From contig DASYNF010000275.1 of assembly GCA_036008685.1 (NCBI GenBank), positions 9,844 through 73,843 on the forward strand: a stretch of 64,000 nt of DNA, read 5' to 3'. Under the pieces are notes generated by a model. The model made no database searches. It had not been told where the DNA came from and saw nothing but the letters and a program-made list of their open reading frames with translations. Both the position numbers and the translations under genes were made by a program. This DNA comes from Actinomadura_C sp036008685 (GTDB taxonomy: Bacteria; Actinomycetota; Actinomycetes; Streptosporangiales; Streptosporangiaceae). This document shows, piece after piece, positions 36,476 to 45,781 of the stretch; position 1 is the stretch's first letter; the number at the start of each line of letters is the position of its first letter.

Positions 36476-37414
36476 ATGAAGCAGCGTCGCCTTGGGCGAA
36501 GCGGGCTCACGGTGTCACGGCTCGGGCTCGGCACGATGACGTGGGGCCGTGACACCGCCGCCGATGACGCGGCGGCCCAGCTCTCCGCGTTCGTGGACGC
36601 CGGTGGCACCCTGGTGGACACCGCCGACGTCTACAACGAGGGTGAGAGCGAACTCCTGCTCGGCCACCTCCTCCGTGAAGTCGTCACCCGCGACGACCTC
36701 GTCATCGCGACCAAGGCCGGCATCACCCCCGACGGCCGCTACGACGCCTCCCGCCGGCATCTGCTCGGCGCGCTCGACGCCTCACTGGGCCGGCTCGGTG
36801 TCGAGCACGTGGACCTGTGGCAACTGCACGTCTACGACCCCGCCACCCCGCTGGAGGAGACCCTGTCCGCACTCGACGATGCGGTGACCTCCGGCCGCAC
36901 CCGCTATGCCGGAGTGTCCAACTACGCGGCCTGGCACCTCGCCAAGGCGGCGACCTGGCAGCGGGCGTGGCCGGGCCGGGCCCCCATCGCCTCGGCCCAG
37001 GTCGAATACTCGCTGCTGCACCGCGACATCGAACGCGACGTGCTGCCGGCCGCGCTGGACGCCGGGATCGGGATCCTGCCGTGGTCGCCGCTGGGCCGCG
37101 GAGTCCTGACGGGTAAGTACCGCACCGGCATCCCGGCGGACTCCCGGGCCGCGATGCCGCACTTCTCCGAGTTCGTACAGCCCTATCTCGGCGAGGACAG
37201 CCGCAGGATCGTGGAGTCGGTGACGACGGCGGCCGACGGGCTCGGCGTCTCCGCGCTGGCCGTGGCGCTGTCCTGGGTGAGAGACCGGCCGGGTGTGGTC
37301 GCGCCCATCGTCGGGGCCCGCACCTCAGCCCAGCTCGCCGGCATTCTCGACGCCGAGAGCCTCACCCTTCCCGAGGAGATCCGCAATGCCCTCGACGACA
37401 TCTCCGATGTCTGA
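36476..37414 (+). CDS. Aldo/keto reductase
   Basis: This NADPH-dependent aldo/keto reductase has 312 residues and is cytoplasmic. The catalytic tetrad is visible as Asp48 (DTADVY), Tyr53, Lys80 (ATKAG) and His118 (LWQLHVYDP). The cofactor segment near the C-terminus reads PIVGARTSAQL. It belongs to the Tas/YajO-like AKR group; the substrate is unknown. Its stop codon overlaps the start of the RecD2-like gene by 8 bases, so the two are translationally coupled, an odd pairing. Confidence 0.92.
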   Translation: MKQRRLGRSGLTVSRLGLGTMTWGRDTAADDAAAQLSAFVDAGGTLVDTADVYNEGESELLLGHLLREVVTRDDLVIATKAGITPDGRYDASRRHLLGALDASLGRLGVEHVDLWQLHVYDPATPLEETLSALDDAVTSGRTRYAGVSNYAAWHLAKAATWQRAWPGRAPIASAQVEYSLLHRDIERDVLPAALDAGIGILPWSPLGRGVLTGKYRTGIPADSRAAMPHFSEFVQPYLGEDSRRIVESVTTAADGLGVSALAVALSWVRDRPGVVAPIVGARTSAQLAGILDAESLTLPEEIRNALDDISDV

Positions 37415-39152
37415 ACTCGACCGGCTGTTCGCCTCGACCGGCGTGCCCCAGGCGCATGCCGCGCGGGTGCGGGCCCATCTGGGCGAGACCGCGGCGGCCC
37501 GCCTGAGGGAGGACCCCTGGCTGCTGCTGCTCGTACCGGGAGTCCTGCCGGAGCAGGCCGACCGCTTCGCCCGCGCGCTGCTGGGAGCGGACCCCGGGAG
37601 CGCCGACGCGCGGCGCTGCCGGGCACTGGTGACACACCTGCTGCTCCGCGCCGCCCGGGCCGGACATACGGCCACGCCGGTCGAGGATGTGGTGACGGAG
37701 CTGTCCGCGCTCGGCGTGCCGGATCCCGAGCAGGCTGTGGAGGCGGCCCTCGACGAGGCCACGGTGATGATGTTCGAGGAGGAGCCGCCGGAGTCGGAGG
37801 ACTTCGGGGAAGCGGGAGACGACGGCGGCGACGCGGGCGAGGTCCCCGATCCGTACGAGCCCGCACGGACCCTCGCCCTCGCCCGGCACGGGCTGGCCGA
37901 GGAGGCGGTCGCGGAAGGCGTCGTGCGGCTCATGGCCACCGCCGGACCACTGCTGGACGACCCTTCGGCCCTGGACGTTCCCGAAGAGATACGGGAGGCC
38001 GCCATGGCCGCGCTCCGTTGCGGGGTCAGCATCGTGGCGGGGGCGGAGCAGGATCTCGAGCGGGCCGTCGCCCCGTTGTCCGCGCTGGGCGCGCACGGGG
38101 TGCGCGTGGCCGTCGCGGCGGCCACGGCCCGGGCCGCGGCGGCCCTGTCCGTGCCCAGCGAGGTCACCGCGGCCTCCCTTCACCGGCTCCTCGACGCCCG
38201 GGACGCCGCCGGCGGCGTCGCCTTCGGCCGCGGCGAGCAGTCGCCGATCGAGGCCGACCTCGTGATCGTGTACGACGCCGCCGCCCTCGATGTCGAGCTC
38301 GCCGCCGCGCTGGTCGAGGCCTGCGCGGACGGTGCGCATCTGGTGCTGTGCGGTGATCCCGCGGGGCTTCTCCCGGCCGGGCCCGGCCGGGTCTTCGCCG
38401 ACCTGGCCGGATCCGCCGCGGTGCCGGTCACGAGGGCCGGGCCGGCCGCGACCGGCGGGGAGGGCGCGCTCATCCGCGAGCTGGCCGCCGCGGTCGACCG
38501 TGGCCGGCTCCCCCGCGTGGACGCGCCCGACCGTCAGGTCGTCATCGTGCCCGCCGCCGGAGACGACGCCGCCGCGCACCGGACCGTGCAGCTCGTCACC
38601 GATTCGATTCCGCGGGCGCTCGGCATCGCCGCGGCGGACGTGCAGGTGGTGACGCCGGCCTGGGCCGGCGCCGCCGGGGCGGCCGTGCTCAACCGGATGC
38701 TGAAGGAGCGGCTCAACCCGGGGCATGGCGCGCACGAGGGCTTCGATGTCGGGGACCGGGTCCTCGTGCACGGCCCGCTGCCGCAGGCCGCGCCCGGGGA
38801 GACCGGCGTGGTCCGCGCGGCCACCGAGGACGGCCTGGAGATCGAGTTTCCCGACGGCATGGCGACGGTTCCCCGGCCGCTGCTGCCCCGGCTGCGGCCC
38901 GGCTGGGCGATGACCGTACGTCAGGCCCGGGGGACCCGGTGGCCCGCGGTCGTGGCGGTCCTGCCCGCCGAGGCGGGCGAGCCGCTGTCCCGGGCCCTGG
39001 TCTCCACGGCCTTCGGGCGGGCACAGCGCCACCTGTCGGTCGTGCAGGCCGCCGGCCCCGCGCTGGCCGGGGCCGTCCGCTCCGGCACCGCGCCCGGCCC
39101 CGGACGGCGCACCCGGCTGACCGGCCTTCTCGCCGGGATGCTCGGCGGCTGA
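37407..39152 (+). CDS. RecD2-shaped pseudo-helicase with helix-hairpin-helix N-domain
   Basis: Over its full length (581 residues) this protein follows the layout of RecD2 helicases. The N-domain has a helix-hairpin-helix (about 15-70, REDPWLLLLVPG) and the AGHTATPVEDVV segment. Then come counterparts of helicase motifs I (SIVAGAEQDLERAV, about 206), Ia (AVAAATARAAAAL), II (DLVIVYDAAALD, about 284) and III (LVLCGDPAGLLPAGPGRVF, about 312). The rest are the VVTPAWAGAAGAAVLN, VGDRVLVHG and TVRQARGTRWP segments and VSTAFGRAQ near 530. The Walker A Gly-Lys-Thr and the Walker B Asp-Glu are replaced, so it should not hydrolyse ATP. I infer a non-catalytic DNA-binding or scaffolding role. The ATG at 37407 overlaps the reductase gene. 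Confidence 0.8.
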   Translation: MSELDRLFASTGVPQAHAARVRAHLGETAAARLREDPWLLLLVPGVLPEQADRFARALLGADPGSADARRCRALVTHLLLRAARAGHTATPVEDVVTELSALGVPDPEQAVEAALDEATVMMFEEEPPESEDFGEAGDDGGDAGEVPDPYEPARTLALARHGLAEEAVAEGVVRLMATAGPLLDDPSALDVPEEIREAAMAALRCGVSIVAGAEQDLERAVAPLSALGAHGVRVAVAAATARAAAALSVPSEVTAASLHRLLDARDAAGGVAFGRGEQSPIEADLVIVYDAAALDVELAAALVEACADGAHLVLCGDPAGLLPAGPGRVFADLAGSAAVPVTRAGPAATGGEGALIRELAAAVDRGRLPRVDAPDRQVVIVPAAGDDAAAHRTVQLVTDSIPRALGIAAADVQVVTPAWAGAAGAAVLNRMLKERLNPGHGAHEGFDVGDRVLVHGPLPQAAPGETGVVRAATEDGLEIEFPDGMATVPRPLLPRLRPGWAMTVRQARGTRWPAVVAVLPAEAGEPLSRALVSTAFGRAQRHLSVVQAAGPALAGAVRSGTAPGPGRRTRLTGLLAGMLGG

Positions 39153-39227
39153 CGAGGGCGGGGGCGGGCGGTTCATCCGCGGCCCGTCCCCTCTGGACAT
39201 CGCGCGGAGCGGCGCGGAGCGGCGCGG

Positions 39228-40007
39228 TCAGGCCCCCATCGCGTGCACGCCGCCGTCGACGTGCACGATCTCGCCGGTCGTGGCCGGGAACCAGTCCGAC
39301 AGCAGCGCGACGCACGCGCGCGCGGCCGGCTCGGCGTCGGCCACGTCCCAGCCGAGTGGGGCGGTCTTCGGCCAGATGTCGGTGAACTCCTGGAAGCCGG
39401 GGATGCTCTTCGCCGCCATGGTGCCGAGCGGGCCGGCCGCCACGAGGTTGACCCGGACCCCTTGCGGTCCGAGATAGCGGGCGAGGTAGCGGGAGGTCGA
39501 CTCCAGGCCCGCCTTGGCGACGCCCATCCAGTCGTAGACCGGCCAGGCCTTGGTCGCGTCGAAGTCCAGGCCGACGACCGAACCGCCGCCCTTCATCAGC
39601 GGCAGGCAGGCCATGGTGAGGGATTTGAGCGAGAACGCCGAGACGTGCATCGCGGTGGCGACGTCCTCCCACGGCGTCTCCAGGAAGTTGCCGCCGAGCG
39701 CGCTCTGCGGCGCGAACCCGATCGCGTGCACCACTCCGTCGAGCCCGTCCACGTGCTCGCCGGCCCGTTCCGCCAGCGTGCCGAGGTGCTCGGCGTTCAT
39801 GACGTCGAGCTCGATCACCGGCGGAGGGTCACCGGCCTGTCCGGAGGGAAGCCGCTTGGCGATCCGCTCCACCAGGCTCATCCGCCCGTACCCGGTCAGC
39901 ACCACCTGGGCGCCTTGTTCCTGCGCCACGCGGGCGACGTGGAAGCCGATCGAGGAGTCCGTGAGGACGCCCGTGACCAGGATGCGCTTGCCGTCGAGAA
40001 GTCCCAT
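39228..40007 (-). CDS. fabI: Enoyl-ACP reductase FabI (InhA type)
   Basis: FabI performs the last reduction of each type II fatty-acid elongation cycle with NADH. The 259-residue product starts with the enoyl-reductase-specific TGVLTDSSIGFHVA. It has the Y-x6-K catalytic pair at Tyr158 and Lys165 (YDWMGVAK), the same numbers as in mycobacterial InhA. GPLGTMAAKSIPGF and the C-terminal HVDGG follow. It begins 1 base after the fabG stop, so the two are one operon, as in mabA-inhA. Confidence 0.96.
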   Translation of the reverse strand: MGLLDGKRILVTGVLTDSSIGFHVARVAQEQGAQVVLTGYGRMSLVERIAKRLPSGQAGDPPPVIELDVMNAEHLGTLAERAGEHVDGLDGVVHAIGFAPQSALGGNFLETPWEDVATAMHVSAFSLKSLTMACLPLMKGGGSVVGLDFDATKAWPVYDWMGVAKAGLESTSRYLARYLGPQGVRVNLVAAGPLGTMAAKSIPGFQEFTDIWPKTAPLGWDVADAEPAARACVALLSDWFPATTGEIVHVDGGVHAMGA

Positions 40008-40008
40008 C

Positions 40009-40752
40009 TCAGTGCCCCATTCCCATGCCGCCGTCTACGGGGATCACTGCCCCGGTGATGTAGGCCGCGTCGTCGCCGGCCAGGAACCGCACGACCTTCG
40101 CGATCTCGTCCGCGGTCGCGATGCGGCCCAGCGGGATGTGCTTTTTGATCTCGGCCTGGCGGTCCTCGCCGAGCGCGGCCGTCATGTCGGTCTCCACGAA
40201 GCCGGGCGCGACCACGTTGGCGGTGATGTTGCGCGAGCCGAGCTCACGGGCCAGTGAGCGGGCGAAGCCGACCATGCCGGCCTTGGAGGCTGCGTAGTTG
40301 GACTGGCCACCGGACCCGAGCATGCCGACCACGGAGGAGACCAGGATGATCCGGCCCTTGCGCTTGCGCATCATGCCCTTGACGGCGCGCTTGGACACCC
40401 GGAAGGCCCCGGTGAGGTTGGTGTCGAGCACGGACGTGAAGTCGTCCTCGCTCATGATCGCCAAGAGGGTGTCCTTGGTGACCCCGGCGTTGGCGACCAC
40501 CACCTCGACCGGGCCCTGCTCCGCCTCGATCTTGGCGAAGGCGGCGTCGACGTCCTCGGAGCTCGTCACGTCGCACTTCACGCCGAAGAGCCCCTCGGGC
40601 GCGCCGCCGGACCGGTAGGTCACGGCCACGGCGTCACCCGCGCGGGCCAGCTCCCGGGCGATGGCGAGACCGATGCCCCGGTTGCCTCCGGTCACGAGCA
40701 CGGATCTGCCCTGTCCCCCGGTCTGGCTCCCGCCCCCGGACTCCCCACTCAT
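40009..40752 (-). CDS. fabG: 3-oxoacyl-ACP reductase FabG (MabA type)
   Basis: FabG reduces 3-oxoacyl-ACP with NADPH in fatty-acid elongation. This 247-residue short-chain dehydrogenase has TGGNRGIG (21-28), NAG (88-90) and the catalytic Ser140, Tyr153 and Lys157 (SNYAASK). The end is typical (ITGAVIPVDGGMGMGH). A Gly/Ser-rich 15-residue N-terminal tail precedes the fold. CGGAGG stands before the ATG. Position directly before fabI confirms the fatty-acid role over other SDR functions. Confidence 0.95.
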   Translation of the reverse strand: MSGESGGGSQTGGQGRSVLVTGGNRGIGLAIARELARAGDAVAVTYRSGGAPEGLFGVKCDVTSSEDVDAAFAKIEAEQGPVEVVVANAGVTKDTLLAIMSEDDFTSVLDTNLTGAFRVSKRAVKGMMRKRKGRIILVSSVVGMLGSGGQSNYAASKAGMVGFARSLARELGSRNITANVVAPGFVETDMTAALGEDRQAEIKKHIPLGRIATADEIAKVVRFLAGDDAAYITGAVIPVDGGMGMGH

Positions 40753-40923
40753 CGCAGAACCTCCGTCGCCACGTGCTTCGATAAGACCCGGCGAGCGTAT
40801 CGGGCTACCGGCAGGTAGTCAGATGTGGCCGACCGACAAGATCCCCTGGCAGGGCTTTGTCCCCTTGGTCCGGCGGCCTCCTTCGGCCGTGCCGGGCTCC
40901 CGCGCCGGCCCCCGCCCGCGCGA

Positions 40924-40929
40924 TAGGTT
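40924..40929 (+). promoter_or_regulatory. Candidate -10 box of tldD
   Basis: TAGGTT ends only 3 bases before the ATG at 40933 and 6 bases before the next in-frame codon, GTG at 40936. A leaderless mRNA from this box would start translation at the GTG, shortening the protein by one residue. Confidence 0.35.
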
Positions 40930-40932
40930 GCC

Positions 40933-42435
40933 ATGGTGCACCAGATCGATCCTGCCTTCGCCGCGCTCCCACTGGAGGCGCTCGCCGACGCCGCGCTGGC
41001 CCGCGCCCGGGACCTGGGCGCCGAACACGCCGACTTCCGTCTGGAGCGCATCCGCAGCCAGACCCTACGCCTGCACGACGCCGCACTCGAGACCGCGCTC
41101 GACGCCGACGACATCGGCCTGTCGGTACGCGTGGTGAAGGACGGCACCTGGGGCTTCGCCTCCGGCATCGACCTGACGACCGGCGCCGCCGCCCGGGTGG
41201 CCGAGCAGGCGATCGAGGTCGCGATGGTGGCCTCGGCCATCAACCGCGAGCGGATCGAGCTGGCACCCGAGCCGGTCCACGGCGACCGGACGTGGATCTC
41301 CTCCTACGAGGTCGACCCCTTCGACGTGCCGACCTCGGACAAGGTCGCGCTGCTGACGGACTGGAGCCGGCGGCTGCTCGCCGACGACCGCGTGAACCAC
41401 GTCGACGCGACGCTGCTCCAGGTCAAGGAGAACAAGTTCTACGCCGACGCCGCGGGCACGCGCACCACCCAGCAGCGGGTGCGGCTACATCCGGTCGTCG
41501 AGGCCGTCGGCATCCAGGACGGCGCGTTCGACACCATGCGGACGCTGGCCCCGCCGGCCGCCCACGGCTACGAGTGGCTCACCGGTCCGGTCTGGGACTG
41601 GGACTCCGAACTGGCCGAGATCCCCGAGCTGCTGGCCGAGAAGCTGGCCGCGCCCACGGTCGAGGCGGGCGACTACGACCTCGTGGTCGACCCGTCGAAC
41701 CTGTGGCTGACGATCCACGAGTCGATCGGCCACGCCACCGAACTCGACCGCGCGCTCGGCTATGAGGCGGCCTACGCGGGCACGTCCTTCGCCACCCCGG
41801 ACAAGCTCGGCTCGCTGCAGTACGGCTCCAAGATCATGAACATCACCGGTGACCGCACGACCGAACACGGCCTCGCGACCATCGGCTACGACGACGAGGG
41901 CGTGCGGACCCGGTCGTTCGACATCGTCAAGGACGGCCTGTTCGTCGGCTACCAGCTGGACCGGCGGATCGCGCGCCTCACCGGTGAGGCGCGCTCCAAC
42001 GGCTGTGCCTTCGCGGACTCGGCCGCGAGCATGCCACTGCAGCGCATGGCCAACGTGTCGCTGCGCCCGGCCCCTGACGGCCCCTCGACCGAGGAGCTGA
42101 TCGCGGGCGTCGACCGGGGCATCTACGTCGTCGGCGACAAGAGCTGGTCGATCGACATGCAGCGGTACAACTTCCAGTTCACCGGCCAGCGGTTCTACCG
42201 GATCGAGGGGGGACGCCTGGCCGGCCAGCTGCGCGACGTGGCCTACCAGGCGACGACCACGGACTTCTGGAACTCCATGGAGGCCGTCGGCGGCCCACAG
42301 ACCCATGTCCTCGGCGGCGCGTTCAACTGCGGCAAGGGCCAGCCCGGCCAGGTGGCGCCGGTCAGCCACGGCTGCCCGTCCGCGCTGTTCCGCGGCGTCA
42401 ACATCCTCAACACGCTGAAGGAGGCCGGGAAATGA
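40933..42435 (+). CDS. tldD: TldD-type metalloprotease subunit
   Basis: TldD is the catalytic half of the TldD/TldE heterodimeric zinc peptidase. In other bacteria it processes microcin precursors and the CcdA antitoxin. The 500-residue product carries the zinc motif HESIGH (262-267) followed by ATELDRALGYE, and the conserved GTSFATPDKLGS and C-terminal NCGKGQPGQ segments. It overlaps the tldE gene by 4 bases (ATGA), so subunits are made in equal amounts. Its natural substrate in actinobacteria is unknown. Confidence 0.93.
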   Translation: MVHQIDPAFAALPLEALADAALARARDLGAEHADFRLERIRSQTLRLHDAALETALDADDIGLSVRVVKDGTWGFASGIDLTTGAAARVAEQAIEVAMVASAINRERIELAPEPVHGDRTWISSYEVDPFDVPTSDKVALLTDWSRRLLADDRVNHVDATLLQVKENKFYADAAGTRTTQQRVRLHPVVEAVGIQDGAFDTMRTLAPPAAHGYEWLTGPVWDWDSELAEIPELLAEKLAAPTVEAGDYDLVVDPSNLWLTIHESIGHATELDRALGYEAAYAGTSFATPDKLGSLQYGSKIMNITGDRTTEHGLATIGYDDEGVRTRSFDIVKDGLFVGYQLDRRIARLTGEARSNGCAFADSAASMPLQRMANVSLRPAPDGPSTEELIAGVDRGIYVVGDKSWSIDMQRYNFQFTGQRFYRIEGGRLAGQLRDVAYQATTTDFWNSMEAVGGPQTHVLGGAFNCGKGQPGQVAPVSHGCPSALFRGVNILNTLKEAGK

Positions 42436-43814
42436 CGCCTCAGGAGTCGGTGGAGAAGGCCCTGGAGCTGTCGCGCACCGACGACTGCGTCGTCATCGCC
42501 GACGAGTCCAGTGGCGCCAACCTCCGGTGGGCCGGCAACACGCTCACCACCAACGGTGTCAGCCGCACCCGCCGGCTCACCGTCATCGCGCTGCGCGCCA
42601 AGGACGAGGGCGTGTCCGCGGGCGTGGTCTCCCGCGCCGGGGTCGGCCCGGACGAGATCGAGGACCTCGTCCGGGCGGCCGAGCGCGTCGCGGCCGACAA
42701 CGAGCCCGCCGAGGACGCCGCGCCGCTGGTCACCGAGTCCCCCTCGGCCGGCGACTGGTCGGCCGCACCGGCCGAGACCTCGATCGGGGTCTTCGACCGG
42801 TTCGCCCCGGCTCTCGGCGAGGCGTTCGCGGCCGCGGCGGCGACCGGCCGCAAGCTCTACGGCTTCGCCCACCACGAGATGACCTCGACGTTCCTCGGCT
42901 CCTCGGCCGGGCTGCGGCTCCGGCACGACCAGCCCACGGGCAAGGTCGAGATCAACGCCAAGACCGGCGACCTGTCGAGCTCGGCGTGGACCGGCGTGAG
43001 CACCCGCGACTTCGGCGACGTCGACGTGGCGGCCCTCACCGGCGAGCTGGACCGCCGGCTCGACTGGGGCAAGCGGCGCGTCGCGCTGCCCGCCGGGCGG
43101 TACGAGACGATCCTGCCGCCGAGTGCCGTGGCCGACCTGATGACCTATCTCTACTGGTCGGCGGGCGCCCGCGACGCCTACGAGGGCCGTACGGTCTTCA
43201 GTGCGCCGGGCGGAGGCACCCGGGTCGGCGAGAAGCTGGCCAGCCTGCCGATCCGGCTGCACAGCGACCCCCGCGCGGAGGGCCTCGAGTGCGAGCCGTT
43301 CGTGATCGCGCACGCCTCCGGCCGCACCTCGTCGGTGTTCGACAACGGCCTCGGCCTCGAGCCCACCGACTGGATCGCGGACGGCAAGCTGAACGCGCTG
43401 CTGCAGACCCGGCACTCGGCCGCCCTCACCGGGCTTCCGCTGACGCCGGGCATGGACAACCTCCTCATGACCGGCCCGGCCGGCGGCGCCTCGCTGGAGG
43501 ACATGGTCTCCCGCACCGAGCGGGGGCTGCTGCTGACCTGCCTGTGGTATATCCGCGAGGTCGACCCGCAGACGTTGCTGCTCACCGGGTTGACCCGCGA
43601 CGGCGTCTACCTCGTCGAGGGCGGCGAGGTCATCGGCGAGGTCAACAACTTCCGGTTCAACGAGAGCCCGGTCGACCTGCTGTCACGCCTGGCCGAGGTC
43701 GGAGAGACCGAGCGGACCCTTCCCCGTGAGTGGTCGGACCATTTCACCCGTACCGCCATGCCCGCCCTTCGGGTCCCGGACTTCAACATGTCCACGGTGA
43801 GCCAGGCCTCCTGA
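42432..43814 (+). CDS. tldE: TldE/PmbA-type protease partner subunit
   Basis: This is the partner subunit of the TldD peptidase (460 residues). It has the same overall fold but no HExxxH motif, as expected for TldE/PmbA. Family stretches are LRWAGNTLTTNG, FLGSSAGLRLRHDQPTG, GMDNLLMTGPAGGAS and GVYLVEGGEVIGEVNNFRFNES in part. A bidirectional hairpin follows 14 bases after the stop. Confidence 0.92.
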   Translation: MTPQESVEKALELSRTDDCVVIADESSGANLRWAGNTLTTNGVSRTRRLTVIALRAKDEGVSAGVVSRAGVGPDEIEDLVRAAERVAADNEPAEDAAPLVTESPSAGDWSAAPAETSIGVFDRFAPALGEAFAAAAATGRKLYGFAHHEMTSTFLGSSAGLRLRHDQPTGKVEINAKTGDLSSSAWTGVSTRDFGDVDVAALTGELDRRLDWGKRRVALPAGRYETILPPSAVADLMTYLYWSAGARDAYEGRTVFSAPGGGTRVGEKLASLPIRLHSDPRAEGLECEPFVIAHASGRTSSVFDNGLGLEPTDWIADGKLNALLQTRHSAALTGLPLTPGMDNLLMTGPAGGASLEDMVSRTERGLLLTCLWYIREVDPQTLLLTGLTRDGVYLVEGGEVIGEVNNFRFNESPVDLLSRLAEVGETERTLPREWSDHFTRTAMPALRVPDFNMSTVSQAS

Positions 43815-43828
43815 CCTCCCTTCTCCGC

Positions 43829-43880
43829 CGTGATCTCGCGGTCGTTCGCGCTCCCGGCCGCGGACGACCGCGAGATCACG
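43829..43880. terminator. Bidirectional terminator between tldE and iolD
   Basis: A perfect 16-bp stem (43829-43844 with 43865-43880) with a 20-base loop lies between two convergent operons, ending 14 bases before the iolD stop codon. Confidence 0.8.
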
Positions 43881-43894
43881 ACCGGAGAGCCGGC

Positions 43895-45781
43895 TCAGAG
43901 GTACGGGCGCTGGGCGCGCTTGTCCTTGTCGTAGCGGGCCCGGGCCTCGCGGGTGCTCTCCAGCCCGGAGACCTCCGCCACGGGGACGTCCCACCACGCC
44001 TCGCTGCTCGGCACCGGAGCCAGGGGGTCGGTCTCCACGTGGACCACGGTCGTACGGCCGGAGTCCCTGGCCGTCCGCAGAGCCGCGCGAAGCTCGTCGA
44101 TCCCGTTCGCGCGCAGCACGTCGGCGCCGAGGCTCGCGGCGTTGGCGGCGAGGTCCACCGGCAGCACGGCCCCGTCGAGGTCCCCGGTCTCCTCCGACCG
44201 GTACCGATAGCGGGTCCCGAACCGCTGCGCGCCCACCGTCTCGGACAGGTTGCCGATCGAGGCGAAGCCGTGGTTCTGCACCAGGACGACCACGAGCTTC
44301 ACCCCCTCCTGCACGGCCGTGACGAGTTCCTGCGCCATCATCAGATAAGAGCCGTCGCCGACGAGCACGAAGACCTCACGGCCGGGGTCCTCCTCGAGCG
44401 CGGCCATCTTCACACCCAGGCCTCCCGCGATCTCATAGCCCATGCAGGAGTAGCCGTACTCGACGTGGTAGCCCTTGGGATCGCGTGCTCTCCAGAGCTT
44501 GTGCAGGTCACCCGGCATCGAGCCGGCGGCGCACACCACCACGTCCCGTGGCCCGGCGATCTCGTTGACGGCTCCGAGGACCTCCGACTGGGCGGGGAGC
44601 GGTCCGTGTCCGAGGGCGTAGGCCCGGTCCACGGTCGCGTTCCAGGACGCGGCGAGCCGCGCGGCCCCGGCGCGGTAGTCCTCCGGCACCGACCACCCCG
44701 TCAGGGCCGTCCGGAGCCCGGCCAGCCCGGCGCGCGCGTCCGCGACGAGCGCCTCGCCCGATCGCTTGACGGCGTCGGCACCGGCCACGTTGAGGTTGAC
44801 GAACCGTACGGCCGGATCGGCGAAGAGGCTGCCCGACGCCGTGGTGAAGTCGCTGTAGCGGGTGCCGATGCCCAGCACCAGGTCGGCCTCCCGGGCGAGC
44901 GCGTTGGCGGCGGTGCTGCCCGTGGCGCCGATCGCGCCGACCGCGCCGGGATGGTCCCACGCCAGCGCACCCTTGCCGGCCTGGGTCTCGGCCACGGGGA
45001 TGCCCGTGGCCGCGGCGAACTCGGCGAGCTCGGCGGCGGCACCGGAGTAGATCACGCCCCCGCCCGCCACGATGATCGGCCGTCGTGCCGCCCGCAGCAG
45101 CTCGGCGGCACGGGCCAGGGCGGCCGGCTCGGGCACCGGCCGGGCGACGTGCCAGATCCTCCGCTCGAACAGCTCGCCCGGCCAGTCATGGGCCTCCGCC
45201 TGCACGTCCTGCGGGAGTGCCAGCGTCACCGCGCCGGTCTCGGCGGGGTCGGTGAGGATCCGCATGGCCGCGAGGAGGGCCGGCGGCAGTTGCTCGGGGC
45301 GGTTGATCCGATCCCAGAACCTGGACACCGGCCTGAAGGCGTCGTTGACGGAGACGTCGTAGGAGCGGTGGTCCTCGAGCTCCTGCAGGACCGGGTTGGC
45401 CACCCTGGTGGCGAAGACGTCTCCGGGCAGCAGCAGCACCGGGATCCGGTTGACGGTCGCCAGGGCGGCGCCGGTCACCATGTTGGTCGCGCCCGGCCCG
45501 ATCGAGGACGTGCACGCGAAGGCGCGCAACCGGTCGTGCATGCGGGCGTAGCCGACCGCCGCGTGCACCATCGCCTGCTCGTTGCGGGCCATGTAGTAGG
45601 GAAGCCCGCCGGTGCCGCCGGCCCGCTCCTCCAGCAGTCCCTGTCCCACGCCGGCGACGTTGCCGTGGCCGAAGATGCCGAAGCATCCGCCGAAGAACCG
45701 CCGCTCCACGCCGTCGCGCTCCGACCACTGGCAGGCCAGGAACCGTACGATCGCCTGTCCGACCGTGAGTCGCGTGCTCAT
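43895..45781 (-). CDS. iolD: Trihydroxycyclohexane-1,2-dione hydrolase IolD
   Basis: IolD is a thiamine-diphosphate enzyme that opens the ring of 3D-trihydroxycyclohexane-1,2-dione to 5-deoxyglucuronate in myo-inositol breakdown. The 628-residue product has the N-terminal PYR-type domain with the ThDP-activating Glu68 (RNEQAMVHAA) and a central domain. The C-terminal PP domain has the ThDP/Mg motif GDGSYLMMAQEL and following NHGFASIG. The ATG at 45781 overlaps the iolB stop by 4 bases; a longer frame upstream would run into iolB. It is the last gene of the iol operon. Confidence 0.94.
   Translation of the reverse strand: MSTRLTVGQAIVRFLACQWSERDGVERRFFGGCFGIFGHGNVAGVGQGLLEERAGGTGGLPYYMARNEQAMVHAAVGYARMHDRLRAFACTSSIGPGATNMVTGAALATVNRIPVLLLPGDVFATRVANPVLQELEDHRSYDVSVNDAFRPVSRFWDRINRPEQLPPALLAAMRILTDPAETGAVTLALPQDVQAEAHDWPGELFERRIWHVARPVPEPAALARAAELLRAARRPIIVAGGGVIYSGAAAELAEFAAATGIPVAETQAGKGALAWDHPGAVGAIGATGSTAANALAREADLVLGIGTRYSDFTTASGSLFADPAVRFVNLNVAGADAVKRSGEALVADARAGLAGLRTALTGWSVPEDYRAGAARLAASWNATVDRAYALGHGPLPAQSEVLGAVNEIAGPRDVVVCAAGSMPGDLHKLWRARDPKGYHVEYGYSCMGYEIAGGLGVKMAALEEDPGREVFVLVGDGSYLMMAQELVTAVQEGVKLVVVLVQNHGFASIGNLSETVGAQRFGTRYRYRSEETGDLDGAVLPVDLAANAASLGADVLRANGIDELRAALRTARDSGRTTVVHVETDPLAPVPSSEAWWDVPVAEVSGLESTREARARYDKDKRAQRPYL

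Noticed and set aside
39153..39227. A terminator between the RecD2-like gene and fabI
   Set aside because: Only imperfect complementarity (GGGCGGGCGG with CCGCGGCCCGTCC) and a short GCGGAGCG tandem are visible; too weak to call.
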